Shown piece after piece: positions 1 through 5,964 of a DNA stretch of 15,803 nt. A model generated the notes under the pieces. The model had not been told where the DNA came from and searched no databases. It saw only the letters and a program-made list of their open reading frames with translations. Every line of letters starts with the position of its first letter. The first letter of the stretch is position 1. Source of the DNA: an uncultured Collinsella sp. (GTDB lineage: Bacteria > Actinomycetota > Coriobacteriia > Coriobacteriales > Coriobacteriaceae); the NCBI GenBank assembly GCA_937934355.1, contig CALGZY010000060.1:1-15803 (forward strand), in the 5' to 3' direction. A program made the position numbers and the translations under genes.

Positions 1-58
1 GCATGTGTTAGGCGCGCCGCCAGCGTTCATCCTGAGCCAGGATCGAACTCTCCGTCCA
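1..58 (-). rRNA. rrs: 16S ribosomal RNA, 5' end only (partial)
   Basis: The minus strand reads GAGAGTTCGATCCTGGCTC and continues through the conserved start of helix 3 (GATGAACGCTGGCGGCGCGCC, split here by the reading order), which is the near-universal 5' end of bacterial 16S rRNA. The first base is placed about seven bases upstream of AGAGTTCGATC, near 58, by analogy with the E. coli 5' end; this may be off by a few bases. The gene runs left out of the window, so only about 58 of roughly 1,500 bases are visible. The GTTCGATC variant and the GGCGGCGCGCC segment fit Actinobacteria, including Coriobacteriia. Confidence 0.95.
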
Positions 59-540
59 AAATAAATGGGCTTCGAGCCCGTCCGGTCCTCTCAGTCATTC
101 GCTGATCGGTTCCGTTCGATTCATATGGTTCTAGTATAGGAAAAGGAATTTCTCGGGGCCGCCTCTCGGCGGCCTTGCGAAAAACAAATCCAAGTTAGAC
201 CATTTCAAATGGTTCGATGTCTGCCCGGATGCGACACTGAAGTAAGTGTCCATCCTCGCAGTATCCGGTTCTCAAGGTGCACGCCTGCGCTGGTTCCCGG
301 TCCGACCGGGCCGCGCGGCAAGGAGATATATTGCCAGACCGGAGGGGCGCCGTGGGCGGGAATTCCACTCTTCACAAGTCCTACACAATACATCGCTTCC
401 TATATAAGTCATAGAAAGGCTGGTGCAGAAATACTGCACGTATCAGATGATGACCCTTCGGTTAAGAGATATATAAAGATCGGTCACCTGTAAGTGTTTA
501 TCTACCCGCGCTTTTAGCAATATAAACCAGCGCTTTCGAT
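59..540 (-). promoter_or_regulatory. 16S rRNA leader region with hairpins and boxA-like element
   Basis: This 480-base stretch without a gene lies between the rplT terminator and 16S and should hold the rRNA promoter and the processing and antitermination leader. Visible structures are: GGGCT-TCG-AGCCC at 67-79 next to 16S; a perfect 7-bp stem closed by a GAGA tetraloop (minus strand) at 157-174; ACCATTT-C-AAATGGT at 199-213; and GTGCAG-5 nt-CTGCAC at 423-439. The minus strand at 279-261 reads CACCTTGAGAACCGGATAC, like the TTGAAAACT-type boxA segment of Gram-positive rRNA leaders. AT-rich hexamers near 396-406 and 469-476 could be -10 boxes, but no convincing -35 pairs with them, so I do not fix the promoter. 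Confidence 0.5.
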
Positions 541-578
541 AAAAAAGGGGAGCGCCGCGCACAACGCGACACTCCCCT
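541..578 (-). terminator. Rho-independent terminator of the infC-rpmI-rplT operon
   Basis: On the minus strand a stem AGGGGAG / CTCCCCT (578-572 with 552-546) is extended by an inner stem GTCGCG / CGCGGC with one G-U pair and a UUGUG loop. A run of six T residues follows, starting at 546. It sits about 20 bases after the rplT stop codon and separates this operon from the rRNA leader. Confidence 0.9.
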
Positions 579-597
579 AGCGATTCAAGAGAATCTA

Positions 598-957
598 TTA
601 GGCCTCGAGAGCCTTCTTGGCAATGGTAGCCAGCTCGTTGAAGGACTCGATGTCCTCGTAAGCCATCTGAGCCAGGACCTTGCGGTCGAGCTCGATGCCG
701 GCAACCTTCAGGCCGTGCATGAACTGAGAGTAAGAGATGTCGTTCAGACGAGCAGCAGCGTTGATACGAGTGATCCAGAGAGAACGGATCTCGCGCTTCT
801 TGTTGCGGCGATCACGATACTGATACTGCAGGGAGTGCTGGACCTGCTCTTTAGCATGCTTGTAAGTACGCGAAGCGGCACCGTAGTAACCCTTCGCACG
901 GTGCATAACGGTACGGCGCTTCTTCTTGGCGGCAACAGCGCGCTTAATACGTGCCAT
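598..957 (-). CDS. rplT: 50S ribosomal protein L20
   Basis: The 119-residue product begins MARIKRAVAAKKKRRTVMHR and carries the L20 hallmarks AKGYYGAASRTYKHAKEQV and RDRRNKKREIRSLWITRINA, then the C-terminal globular part with GIELDRKVLAQMA. Length is standard for the family (about 117-120). L20 is an early-binding protein of the large subunit, needed for 23S folding. In Firmicutes it also represses its own operon by binding the infC leader RNA; whether that holds here is not shown by sequence alone. AGGAG lies about 10 bases upstream of the ATG. It is the last gene of infC-rpmI-rplT and is followed by a strong terminator. Confidence 0.98.
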   Translation of the reverse strand: MARIKRAVAAKKKRRTVMHRAKGYYGAASRTYKHAKEQVQHSLQYQYRDRRNKKREIRSLWITRINAAARLNDISYSQFMHGLKVAGIELDRKVLAQMAYEDIESFNELATIAKKALEA

Positions 958-996
958 GTTCTATCAACTCCTAGACGGTAAAACGAAAAAACGAAC

Positions 997-1188
997 TTAG
1001 GCGAGACGCGACTTGATGACCTTGCGGTCGGCAGCGGCGATCTCGGTCTCCTGACGGAAGCCACGCTTACGCTTGGTGGACTTCTTGCTCAGGATGTGGC
1101 TCTTGAAAGCCTTGGCGCGCATAAGCTTGCCGGTACCAGTCTTGCGGAAACGCTTCTTGGTGCCGCTGTGGGACTTCATCTTAGGCAT
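997..1188 (-). CDS. rpmI: 50S ribosomal protein L35
   Basis: The 63-residue, highly basic product begins [20 protein letters not shown] and contains [16 protein letters not shown], the typical L35 pattern; length matches the family (about 64-66). L35 is a small structural protein of the 50S subunit. AAGGAG stands six bases before the ATG. The gene lies 32 bases after infC and about 39 bases before rplT, on the same strand, in the order conserved across most bacteria. The 39-base spacer before rplT contains a T-rich stretch but no clear hairpin. Confidence 0.97.
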   Translation of the reverse strand: MPKMKSHSGTKKRFRKTGTGKLMRAKAFKSHILSKKSTKRKRGFRQETEIAAADRKVIKSRLA

Positions 1189-1220
1189 GAAATACTCCTT
1201 AATCGGTTACAGAACACTAG

Positions 1221-1775
1221 TTACTTGGTATCGCTTGCCGCTTTATCCTCATCGAAGGCGCCCTTAATCGGGGCGAGCAGCATAAGCATGTTACGGCCTT
1301 CCATCTTAGGCTTGGACTCGACCGTAGCGTAAGGCTTGAGATCCTCGGCGAGGCGCTCGAGAACGTTAAGGCCCTGCTCCGGGTGAGCCATCTCACGGCC
1401 GCGGAACATGATGGTGATCTTAACGCGTGCGCCCTTCTTGAGGAAACGCAGAACGTGGCCCTTCTTGGTCTCGTAGTCGCCAACGTCGATCTTGGGTCGG
1501 AACTTCATTTCCTTGACCTCGACCTTGGACTGGTTCTTACGAGCAGCCTTGGCCTTCATGGCCTGCTGGTACTTGAACTTACCGTAGTCCATGACCTTGC
1601 AGACCGGCGGCTCCGCGTTGGGAGCGATCTCGACCAGGTCGAGACCCTGATCGTCGGCGACGCGCTGGGCATCGCGGATGGCGAACAGGCCGAGCTGAGA
1701 GCCATCGACGCCAATCAAACGGCACGAAGATGCAGTGATCTCGTCGTTGATGCGGGTGTCATCAGACTTAGCTAT
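1221..1775 (-). CDS. infC: Translation initiation factor IF-3 (probable AUA start)
   Basis: The product has the IF-3 N-domain (INDEITASSCRLIGVDGSQLG, DLVEIAPNAEPPVCKVMDYGK), the lysine-rich linker (KYQQAMKAKAARKNQSKVEVKEMKFRP) and the C-domain (DYETKKGHVLRFLKKGARVK, MFRGREM). IF-3 binds the 30S subunit, blocks premature 50S joining and proofreads the start codon. I place the start at ATA (1775-1773) because GGAGGT lies seven bases upstream of it. The in-frame ATG at 1790-1788 has no ribosome binding site and overlaps the GGAGGT itself. From ATA the protein is 184 residues and begins (M)AKSDDTRIND. E. coli infC uses AUU in the same way, letting IF-3 limit its own synthesis; AUA would serve the same role. 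The alternative is a 189-residue form from the ATG. Confidence 0.95.
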   Translation of the reverse strand: MAKSDDTRINDEITASSCRLIGVDGSQLGLFAIRDAQRVADDQGLDLVEIAPNAEPPVCKVMDYGKFKYQQAMKAKAARKNQSKVEVKEMKFRPKIDVGDYETKKGHVLRFLKKGARVKITIMFRGREMAHPEQGLNVLERLAEDLKPYATVESKPKMEGRNMLMLLAPIKGAFDEDKAASDTK

Positions 1776-1794
1776 TTTCCCTACCTCCATTCAT

Positions 1795-1828
1795 AAAAAA
1801 ATAACCCGGCGCTTCTCAGCAACCAGGT
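1795..1828 (-). terminator. Terminator-like hairpin in the infC leader (candidate attenuator)
   Basis: Minus strand: ACCTGG (1828-1823) pairs with CCGGGT (1809-1804) through one G-U pair. An inner stem GCT/AGC is closed by a GAGA tetraloop (1817-1814). The outer stem is followed by TTA and then seven T residues (1801-1795). The hairpin ends about 20 bases before the AUA start, so it lies inside the transcribed leader rather than behind any gene. This is the geometry of a transcription attenuator. Regulation by L20 is known in Bacillus; the ligand here is not shown. Confidence 0.6.
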
Positions 1829-1840
1829 CGTACACATAGA

Positions 1841-1859
1841 CTTCCTCGATTTGAGGAAG
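1841..1859 (-). promoter_or_regulatory. Upstream leader stem-loop of infC
   Basis: A perfect 7-bp stem CTTCCTC / GAGGAAG with a 5-base loop lies just upstream of the terminator-like hairpin in the infC leader. Together the two form a two-hairpin leader, and the GGAAG/CTTCC segments could take part in alternative pairing. Its role is inferred from position only. Confidence 0.45.
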
Positions 1860-1957
1860 GTAATCTAAGTTGTATGACCAGTCAGCTGCTCATTGGCGCC
1901 AAAAGGTGGGAACCCTCGGATTCCTCTTTAGGGCATTGCGGAAACAACGCCTTGCGA

Positions 1958-1963
1958 ATAATA
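1958..1963 (-). promoter_or_regulatory. Candidate promoter of infC-rpmI-rplT (extended -10)
   Basis: Minus strand TGT-TATTAT is an extended -10 (TGn followed by a 5/6 match to TATAAT). The -35 region 17 bases upstream (ATGTGA) is poor. Transcription would begin near 1951 and give a leader of about 175 bases before the infC AUA codon, enough for the two hairpins at 1795-1859. A 7-base direct repeat ACGTACA flanks the upstream side. Confidence 0.35.
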
Positions 1964-1996
1964 ACACGTACAGCGCGTTATCACATTACGTACACG

Positions 1997-2019
1997 AAAA
2001 AGGGGGCCGCAACCCCCTT
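1997..2019 (-). terminator. Terminator copy 1, behind the tRNA-Leu 3' fragment
   Basis: Minus strand stem AAGGGGG / CCCCCTT with loop TTGCGG, followed by a run of T residues ending at 1997. It is nearly identical to the terminator behind the intact tRNA-Leu and belongs to the duplicated block. It also insulates the infC promoter from transcription arriving from the right. Confidence 0.75.
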
Positions 2020-2037
2020 GAAGCGCAGGTGCATGTA

Positions 2038-2060
2038 TGGTGCCCGAGGCGAGACTCGAA
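2038..2060 (-). pseudogene. tRNA-Leu 3'-end fragment (T-arm, acceptor strand, CCA)
   Basis: The minus strand here is identical to the last 23 bases of the tRNA-Leu gene at 2222-2308, from the T-loop side (TTCGAGTC) through CTCGGGC, the discriminator A and CCA. Identity continues another eight bases downstream (to 2030), and the terminator behind it is also shared. The rest of the tRNA is absent: upstream (above 2060) the sequence changes abruptly to GC-rich palindromes. It cannot fold as a tRNA. Confidence 0.8.
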
Positions 2061-2074
2061 GGGACTTCGCTTCG

Positions 2075-2143
2075 CGAAGCCCCGGGCTTCGGGCGCATGG
2101 CGCCCTCGCCACGCTCCGCTACAAACAGGCCACAGGCCTGTTT
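2075..2143. repeat. Cluster of three perfect stem-loops between the tRNA repeats
   Basis: Three perfect inverted repeats follow one another: CGAAGCC-CCG-GGCTTCG (2075-2091), GGGCGC-ATG-GCGCCC (2091-2105) and AAACAGGCC-ACA-GGCCTGTTT (2123-2143). Short loops and perfect arms resemble REP-type intergenic palindromes. No coding potential is evident and I cannot name the family. Confidence 0.6.
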
Positions 2144-2179
2144 GCTTAACGCTCCGCGCGCTCACGCGAGTTCGGCACG

Positions 2180-2202
2180 AAAAAGGGGGCCTTGACCCCC
2201 TT
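2180..2202 (-). terminator. Rho-independent terminator of tRNA-Leu
   Basis: Minus strand stem AAGGGGG / CCCCCTT with loop TCAAGG, then five T residues (2184-2180). It lies about 20 bases after the tRNA CCA end. Confidence 0.88.
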
Positions 2203-2221
2203 GAACGCTCACTTGCATGTA

Positions 2222-2308
2222 TGGTGCCCGAGGCGAGACTCGAACTCGCACGTTGTTGCCAACGGTGGATTTTGAGTCCACTGCGTCTGCCAATTCCGCC
2301 ACTCGGGC
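2222..2308 (-). tRNA. tRNA-Leu (anticodon CAA), CCA encoded
   Basis: The minus strand folds as a class II tRNA: acceptor GCCCGAG (2308-2302) with CTCGGGC; a D-arm containing GGCGGAATTGGCAGACGC; anticodon stem GTGGA/TCCAC around the loop CTCAAAA, giving anticodon CAA for UUG codons. A long variable arm CGTTG-GCAA-CAACG follows, then the T-arm GCGAG-TTCGAGT-CTCGC, discriminator A and an encoded CCA (2224-2222). The long variable arm and discriminator A are leucine identity features. The gene lies 39 bases beyond the stop of the transglutaminase-fold gene on the same strand, and a terminator follows. Confidence 0.96.
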
Positions 2309-2347
2309 ACGCAATGCGTGAGTTAGTTTATCACAGCTTTCTACCGA

Positions 2348-3781
2348 TTAGTCCGAAAATGGAACTTCGAGCATTTCGATGAGTTCGACCGTGCGTAGCA
2401 TCTCGCGCTGACGGCATCCGCGACCGTCGACCGAAGCCTCACCCATCTGGTTATCGTAAGGGTCCTCGCGCATGCCGTCGAAAGAGGGCTCAAACTCTGC
2501 CTGGAATCGATTGTTGGCCACCATACGCCATGGGTCGAGATTGCCAAAGTAGTGACGGCGGCGCCACTCCTCCCCCATCCTGTGAGCAGAAGATCCAAAT
2601 GACACGTCGGCGTTGAGCCAACCGGTCTGCGGCGTATAGAACTCTGCCCAGTCGTGCGACCCCACCGAATCGGGCGCAACGTACAGGCCGCTCTGCCAAC
2701 GGGCAGGCACGCCCGCGATACGGCACATGGTGATAAACGTGAGCGCCATAACGCCGCAATCGCCGCGGAGCGAATGCGCGCAGTCATCGGCAATAGATCC
2801 CAAAAGCAAGTACGGCGGCTGATAGCGATAGTCGATATGCTGCGTCAGATAATCATAGATAGCACGAGCGCGATCGAGCGGATCCTCGAGTCCGTCAACA
2901 ACACCGGCCGTCAGCTGCTGCAGATACGGCGTGAATGCAATGTGCGGACGGTCCTCGGAAATATCCTCGGGCAGAGGCGCGTCCATACGCGGATGAACCG
3001 GAAGTGTGCCACCGTAGACATCACAATAAGCAGCATCGATGTGATAACGATAAGTCACCGAGAATGAGCGCTCACTCGAAGAAGACCACGAGGCGGTACG
3101 CGCCGAAGCGTTCGCGGGAGCAACAGCACCCTCCGGCGTCATGTCGAGAATCTCGACCCGAGACTGCTGACGGCAGGCAGCCGCGACGGGAAGCCAAGCG
3201 CAAACGGTCTCCCCCTCCAGAGCGCCGGGGACAGACACGGACGCTTTAAGCGTAATGACGCGAGCCAATCCGTTTTGTGACTCCATCTCCTTGAGCATCT
3301 CGTCGCGCAGTGCTATTCCGTCCGTAGAATCGGGACGCATGCCGGGGACCTCTTTGGGATATACGCGAAGCGAATCGAGGAAGTTGTCGAGAACGAACAG
3401 CTCGCCATCGATAAAGCGCCAGTCAATACGCTTACGGTCAATCAGATCGTCAAACTGCTCCTCGGTAAACTCAGGCCACTCCTCGCGAATCATCGCAATA
3501 GCTCGATCGCGCGACACCGAAAAATGAAGCGGCGTCTCAAGCATGCGATACCGCTCGGCACGAACGCAGGCAGCAAGCGAGGGATCGGGATTCTGCCCCA
3601 AAAGACGATCACAAGCCGCAACAGTCTGCGTCAAATATCCGGCATCCTTGAGTCGAAGAATCTCGGGCGGCAGTCCAATATCGAGATGACGAAAGTCATT
3701 ACAGCAAACATCAACAGAGCAACCAACAGGACCCTCGTCAATAACCTTCCCATCCGAAGGCAGCACATTAATAACAGCCAT
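2348..3781 (-). CDS. Transglutaminase-fold (papain-like) protein
   Basis: The 477-residue product has a C-terminal transglutaminase-like core. The nucleophile Cys is near residue 342 in RGDCGVMALTFITMCRIAGVP, followed by GVPARW; His is near 376 in GSHDWAEFY; Asp is near 392 in WLNADVSFG. This Cys-His-Asp triad suggests a cysteine protease or amidase, or possibly protein crosslinking. The first 170 or so residues, including an acidic segment with EEWPEFTEEQFDDLIDR, match nothing I recognise. A middle part (about 175-290) looks like the beta-rich region often found before such cores. No signal peptide or membrane segment is visible, so it is probably cytoplasmic. The ATG at 3781 is chosen because GGAG lies six bases upstream and a promoter ends just before it; an earlier GTG (3862) and ATG (3817) lie in or before the promoter. 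The substrate is unknown. Confidence 0.85.
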   Translation of the reverse strand: MAVINVLPSDGKVIDEGPVGCSVDVCCNDFRHLDIGLPPEILRLKDAGYLTQTVAACDRLLGQNPDPSLAACVRAERYRMLETPLHFSVSRDRAIAMIREEWPEFTEEQFDDLIDRKRIDWRFIDGELFVLDNFLDSLRVYPKEVPGMRPDSTDGIALRDEMLKEMESQNGLARVITLKASVSVPGALEGETVCAWLPVAAACRQQSRVEILDMTPEGAVAPANASARTASWSSSSERSFSVTYRYHIDAAYCDVYGGTLPVHPRMDAPLPEDISEDRPHIAFTPYLQQLTAGVVDGLEDPLDRARAIYDYLTQHIDYRYQPPYLLLGSIADDCAHSLRGDCGVMALTFITMCRIAGVPARWQSGLYVAPDSVGSHDWAEFYTPQTGWLNADVSFGSSAHRMGEEWRRRHYFGNLDPWRMVANNRFQAEFEPSFDGMREDPYDNQMGEASVDGRGCRQREMLRTVELIEMLEVPFSD

Positions 3782-3815
3782 ACCAAACTCCAAGTCATGA
3801 GAACTCTTGAAGTCC

Positions 3816-3844
3816 ATTGTAGCGAGATAAAAAGAAAGCCCCAA
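3816..3844 (-). promoter_or_regulatory. Sigma70-type promoter of the transglutaminase-fold gene
   Basis: Minus strand TTGGGG (3844-3839), a 17-base spacer and TACAAT (3821-3816, 5/6 match to consensus). Transcription would start near 3809, about 28 bases before the ATG at 3781. This supports that start over the longer reading frame. Confidence 0.6.
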
Positions 3845-3888
3845 TAAAGGAACCCTCAACACCGATAAACGGTACCTCTAAAAATGAA

Positions 3889-4111
3889 TTCAGCCCAGTA
3901 ACCCTGTAGCGAGTTAACAAAGGAGGCCCCGTTCACCCGGAGCTGATTCCGTCGCGCGACTTCTGGCGAAGCCAGTAGCCACCTTAATTCAGACTCGTAA
4001 CCCTGCGGCGTTAAACGAAGGAAGCCCCGTCTCCCGGAACTGTTTCCTTGGCGCGACTTCTGGCGAAGCCAGGTGAGCGCAAAGGAAACAGTGTAGGGAG
4101 ACGGGGCTTCC
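3889..4111. repeat. Two tandem copies of a palindromic repeat, second a long hairpin
   Basis: Unit 1 (3889-3976) and unit 2 (3988-4111) start alike (TTCAG..., TAACCCTG...) and share a 21-base identical core at 3955-3975 and 4052-4072 containing CTGGC-GAA-GCCAG. Unit 2 closes as a long hairpin: 4020-4035 pairs perfectly with 4096-4111 (16 bp), and 4041-4054 pairs with 4077-4090 with one mismatch. The core stem-loop sits at the tip. Unit 1 keeps only the left arm. Unit 2 lies 20 bases after the fba stop codon, so it may also act as its terminator, though the following T-tract is poor. The stretch 3862-4131 otherwise holds no gene. Confidence 0.75.
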
Positions 4112-4131
4112 GGTGGGAAGTTTAGCGACGC

Positions 4132-4998
4132 TTACGCCTTGTTGACGGAGCCAAACTCCTCCATGAGCTCCTTGGTGCGGGCAACGATGTTGTCGCGACC
4201 AGGCTTGAGGAGCTTGCGGGGGTCAAAGCCCTTGCCCTGCTGATCCTTGCCAGCCTCGATGTACTCGCGAACGCCCTTGGCAAAGACGAGCTGCAGATCG
4301 GTGTTGACGTTGATCTTGGAGATACCCAGGGAGATGGCCTTCTTGATCTGATCCTCGGGGATGCCGGTGCCACCGTGCAGGACGAGGGGCAGGTCGCCGG
4401 TCTGAGCCTTGATCTCGCCCAGGCGCTCGAAGGAAAGGCCAGCCCAGTCGGCAGGGTACACGCCGTGGATGTTGCCGATACCGCAGGCGAGGAAGTCGAC
4501 GCCCAGGTCAGCAATCTGCTTGCACTCAGCAGGATCAGCGAGCTCGCCGCTGGAGGTCACGCCGTCCTCGGTGCCGCCGATGCCGCCGACCTCGGCCTCG
4601 ATGGACATGCCCTTGGAGTGGGCAAGCTCAACGAGCTCCTTGGTGCGGTCGAGGTTAAGCTGGAAGGTCTCCTCGTGAGAGCCGTCATACATGATGGACG
4701 TGAAGCCGGCCTCGATGCACTTGAAGCAGTCCTCGTAAGAACCGTGATCGAGGTGAAGGGCGACGGGAACGGTAACGCCCGTGGCCTCGACGGCAGCCTT
4801 GACCATGTCGGCGCAGACCTTGAAACCGCCCATCCACTTAGCGGCACCAGCGGTGCACTGAAGGATCAGCGGAGACTTGGCCTCCTCGGCGGCCTGGAGA
4901 ATAGCCAGGGTCCACTCGAGGTTGTTGGTGTTGAAGGCACCGAGACCGTACTTGCCGGCCTCGGCCTTCTTGAGCATGTCTGCTGCGTTGACGAGCAT
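4132..4998 (-). CDS. fba: Class II fructose-bisphosphate aldolase
   Basis: The enzyme reversibly splits fructose 1,6-bisphosphate into dihydroxyacetone phosphate and glyceraldehyde 3-phosphate in glycolysis and gluconeogenesis. The 288-residue product begins MLVNAADMLKKAEAGKYGLG and shows class II zinc-enzyme motifs: HLDHG at 82-86 (catalytic Asp84, metal ligand His85), IEAEVGGIGG near 133-142, GNIHGVY with His178, VLHGGTGIPE with His208, and KINVNTD near 228-234 for phosphate binding. Length fits the FbaA type of Gram-positives (about 285). The start is fixed by AGGAGGT seven bases before ATG 4998; the longer frame to 5265 runs through the promoter. It appears monocistronic. The long palindrome at 4020-4111 lies just behind it. 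Confidence 0.97.
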   Translation of the reverse strand: MLVNAADMLKKAEAGKYGLGAFNTNNLEWTLAILQAAEEAKSPLILQCTAGAAKWMGGFKVCADMVKAAVEATGVTVPVALHLDHGSYEDCFKCIEAGFTSIMYDGSHEETFQLNLDRTKELVELAHSKGMSIEAEVGGIGGTEDGVTSSGELADPAECKQIADLGVDFLACGIGNIHGVYPADWAGLSFERLGEIKAQTGDLPLVLHGGTGIPEDQIKKAISLGISKINVNTDLQLVFAKGVREYIEAGKDQQGKGFDPRKLLKPGRDNIVARTKELMEEFGSVNKA

Positions 4999-5038
4999 AA
5001 AAGAAACCTCCTGTAAGGTTGCTCCGATAACGCCTGAG

Positions 5039-5075
5039 ATTTTACCACGACATACCCGAGCATAAACGTTCGTTT
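5039..5075 (-). promoter_or_regulatory. Candidate fba promoter with adjacent palindrome
   Basis: Minus strand TGG-TAAAAT (-10 at 5044-5039) is an extended -10; the -35 position (GTTTAT) is weak. Transcription would start near 5032, about 34 bases before the fba ATG. A small inverted repeat AAACG-TT-CGTTT (5064-5075) overlaps the -35 position and could be an operator; that is a guess from placement. Confidence 0.45.
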
Positions 5076-5192
5076 GTTCACGAATACCATCCGATTGGAC
5101 AAATTTTGACCGTTTGCCCCACAGAATCGACCCACTGGGGAAAATATCTTGACGATTGAGCGGTCTTCGTGGTTCGACAGACGGCTTCGAGC

Positions 5193-5876
5193 CTACATCT
5201 GCATAAACGGGTTCTGCATAAGTTCGCGCGCCATCGTGGTCGAATCGCCATGGCCCGTCAAGCAAACGGTATCGGGCGGAAGCATCTTGGCAAGTTTGGA
5301 GAGCGAGCGCATAATCGCCGCCTCGTCACCGCCGGAAAGATCGGTGCGACCGTGGCTGCCCGGGAAAAGCGTGTCGCCCACAAAGGCGATGTTCCCCTGC
5401 TCGGTCGCGGCGAACAGGACGATGCCGCCCGGCGTATGCCCCGGTGCCTCGATCACCTGCAGGCAGACGTCGCCCACCTCGATTGTATCGCCCTCGGCAA
5501 GCAAACGCGTCGGCTCACCCGGATCGGGTGTCTCGATACCCCACATGGCGCGCTGCTCCTCGATATTTGCGCGAGGTACCGTCACGTCCTTAGCGCACAA
5601 CTCATATAGTGCGCTGTCGCCAACGACAGCTCGAACCCCGGCAACCCCGCCAACATGGTCGGCATGACCGTGCGTGCAGACAGAGCCGAGTACGCGCACC
5701 TCGGGATGCGCGGTGCGGATATGCTCCACAAGACACTCGCCCTCCCACGCCGGATCGACGATTAAGCACTCGTCATTCGAAATCACGGCGTAGCTGTTGG
5801 TCTGAATCGGGCCGTTGACGAGCGCCTCAATCGAAGCCGCGCCTCGGGGTGTCAGGTCCAAAGTCATATCGTCCAC
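5193..5876 (-). CDS. MBL-fold metallohydrolase, glyoxalase II-like
   Basis: This is a metallo-beta-lactamase-fold protein of about 227 residues. It has the metal-binding motif THGHADHVGG (His69, His71, Asp73, His74), a further His in APGHTPGG (147), Asp in FVGDTLFPGSHGRTDL (168) and His in LTGHGDST (209). All seven ligands of a dinuclear site are present. The layout is that of glyoxalase II and related thioester hydrolases, but the true substrate is open; Actinobacteria commonly lack glutathione. I favour GTG 5876, which has GGAGG eight bases upstream. ATG 5882 (229 residues) is only two bases from GGAGG and is the alternative. It follows rel by about 90 bases containing a hairpin, and is probably the last gene of the recJ-rel operon. 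Confidence 0.88.
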   Translation of the reverse strand: MDDMTLDLTPRGAASIEALVNGPIQTNSYAVISNDECLIVDPAWEGECLVEHIRTAHPEVRVLGSVCTHGHADHVGGVAGVRAVVGDSALYELCAKDVTVPRANIEEQRAMWGIETPDPGEPTRLLAEGDTIEVGDVCLQVIEAPGHTPGGIVLFAATEQGNIAFVGDTLFPGSHGRTDLSGGDEAAIMRSLSKLAKMLPPDTVCLTGHGDSTTMARELMQNPFMQM

Positions 5877-5902
5877 GCGCATACCCTCCTTCTAAAATAC
5901 GC

Positions 5903-5926
5903 TCGAGGCACCAAACGATGCCTCGA
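5903..5926 (-). other. Stem-loop between rel and the MBL hydrolase gene
   Basis: A perfect 8-bp stem TCGAGGCA / TGCCTCGA with an 8-base loop (minus strand TCGTTTGG). TATTTTAG begins a few bases later on the minus strand, so it could be a leaky intergenic terminator or an mRNA processing/stability element that separates expression of the hydrolase from rel. Confidence 0.5.
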
Positions 5927-5964
5927 ACGTAACCAATATCTATGATGCTGAGAGGCTCTCGCAC

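Larger units (their letters stand above)
2030..2244. repeat. Direct repeat pair of tRNA-Leu 3' end (possible att-like scar)
   Basis: A 31-base identical direct repeat lies at 2030-2060 and 2214-2244, offset by 184 bases. The similarity extends leftward through both terminators to about 1993 and 2176, with scattered differences and one indel. The right copy belongs to the intact tRNA gene. Duplication of a tRNA 3' end in the same orientation is the classic footprint of site-specific integration. Only about 150 non-repeated bases lie between the copies, so any element is gone; a simple local duplication explains it equally well. Confidence 0.6.

Noticed and set aside
133..138. TATACT on the minus strand as a 16S promoter -10 box
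   Set aside because: No -35 element lies at a usable distance, and the leader hairpins and boxA-like segment upstream would then be outside the transcript.
209..493. Small open frames on both strands in the 16S leader
   Set aside because: They overlap the rRNA leader structures, lack ribosome binding sites and show no protein-like composition.
1870..2382. Plus-strand open frame of 170 codons across the infC leader, tRNA fragment and tRNA-Leu
   Set aside because: It runs antisense through a tRNA gene, two terminators and palindromes; the repeated peptide segments simply reflect the duplicated tRNA end.
3889..4111. Possible CRISPR array
   Set aside because: Only two diverged units with no regular spacer, and no cas genes in the window; the structure is palindromic rather than repeat-spacer.
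4999..5265. N-terminal extension of the fba reading frame
   Set aside because: The frame is open to 5265 but crosses the likely promoter; aldolase homology and AGGAGGT place the start at 4998.
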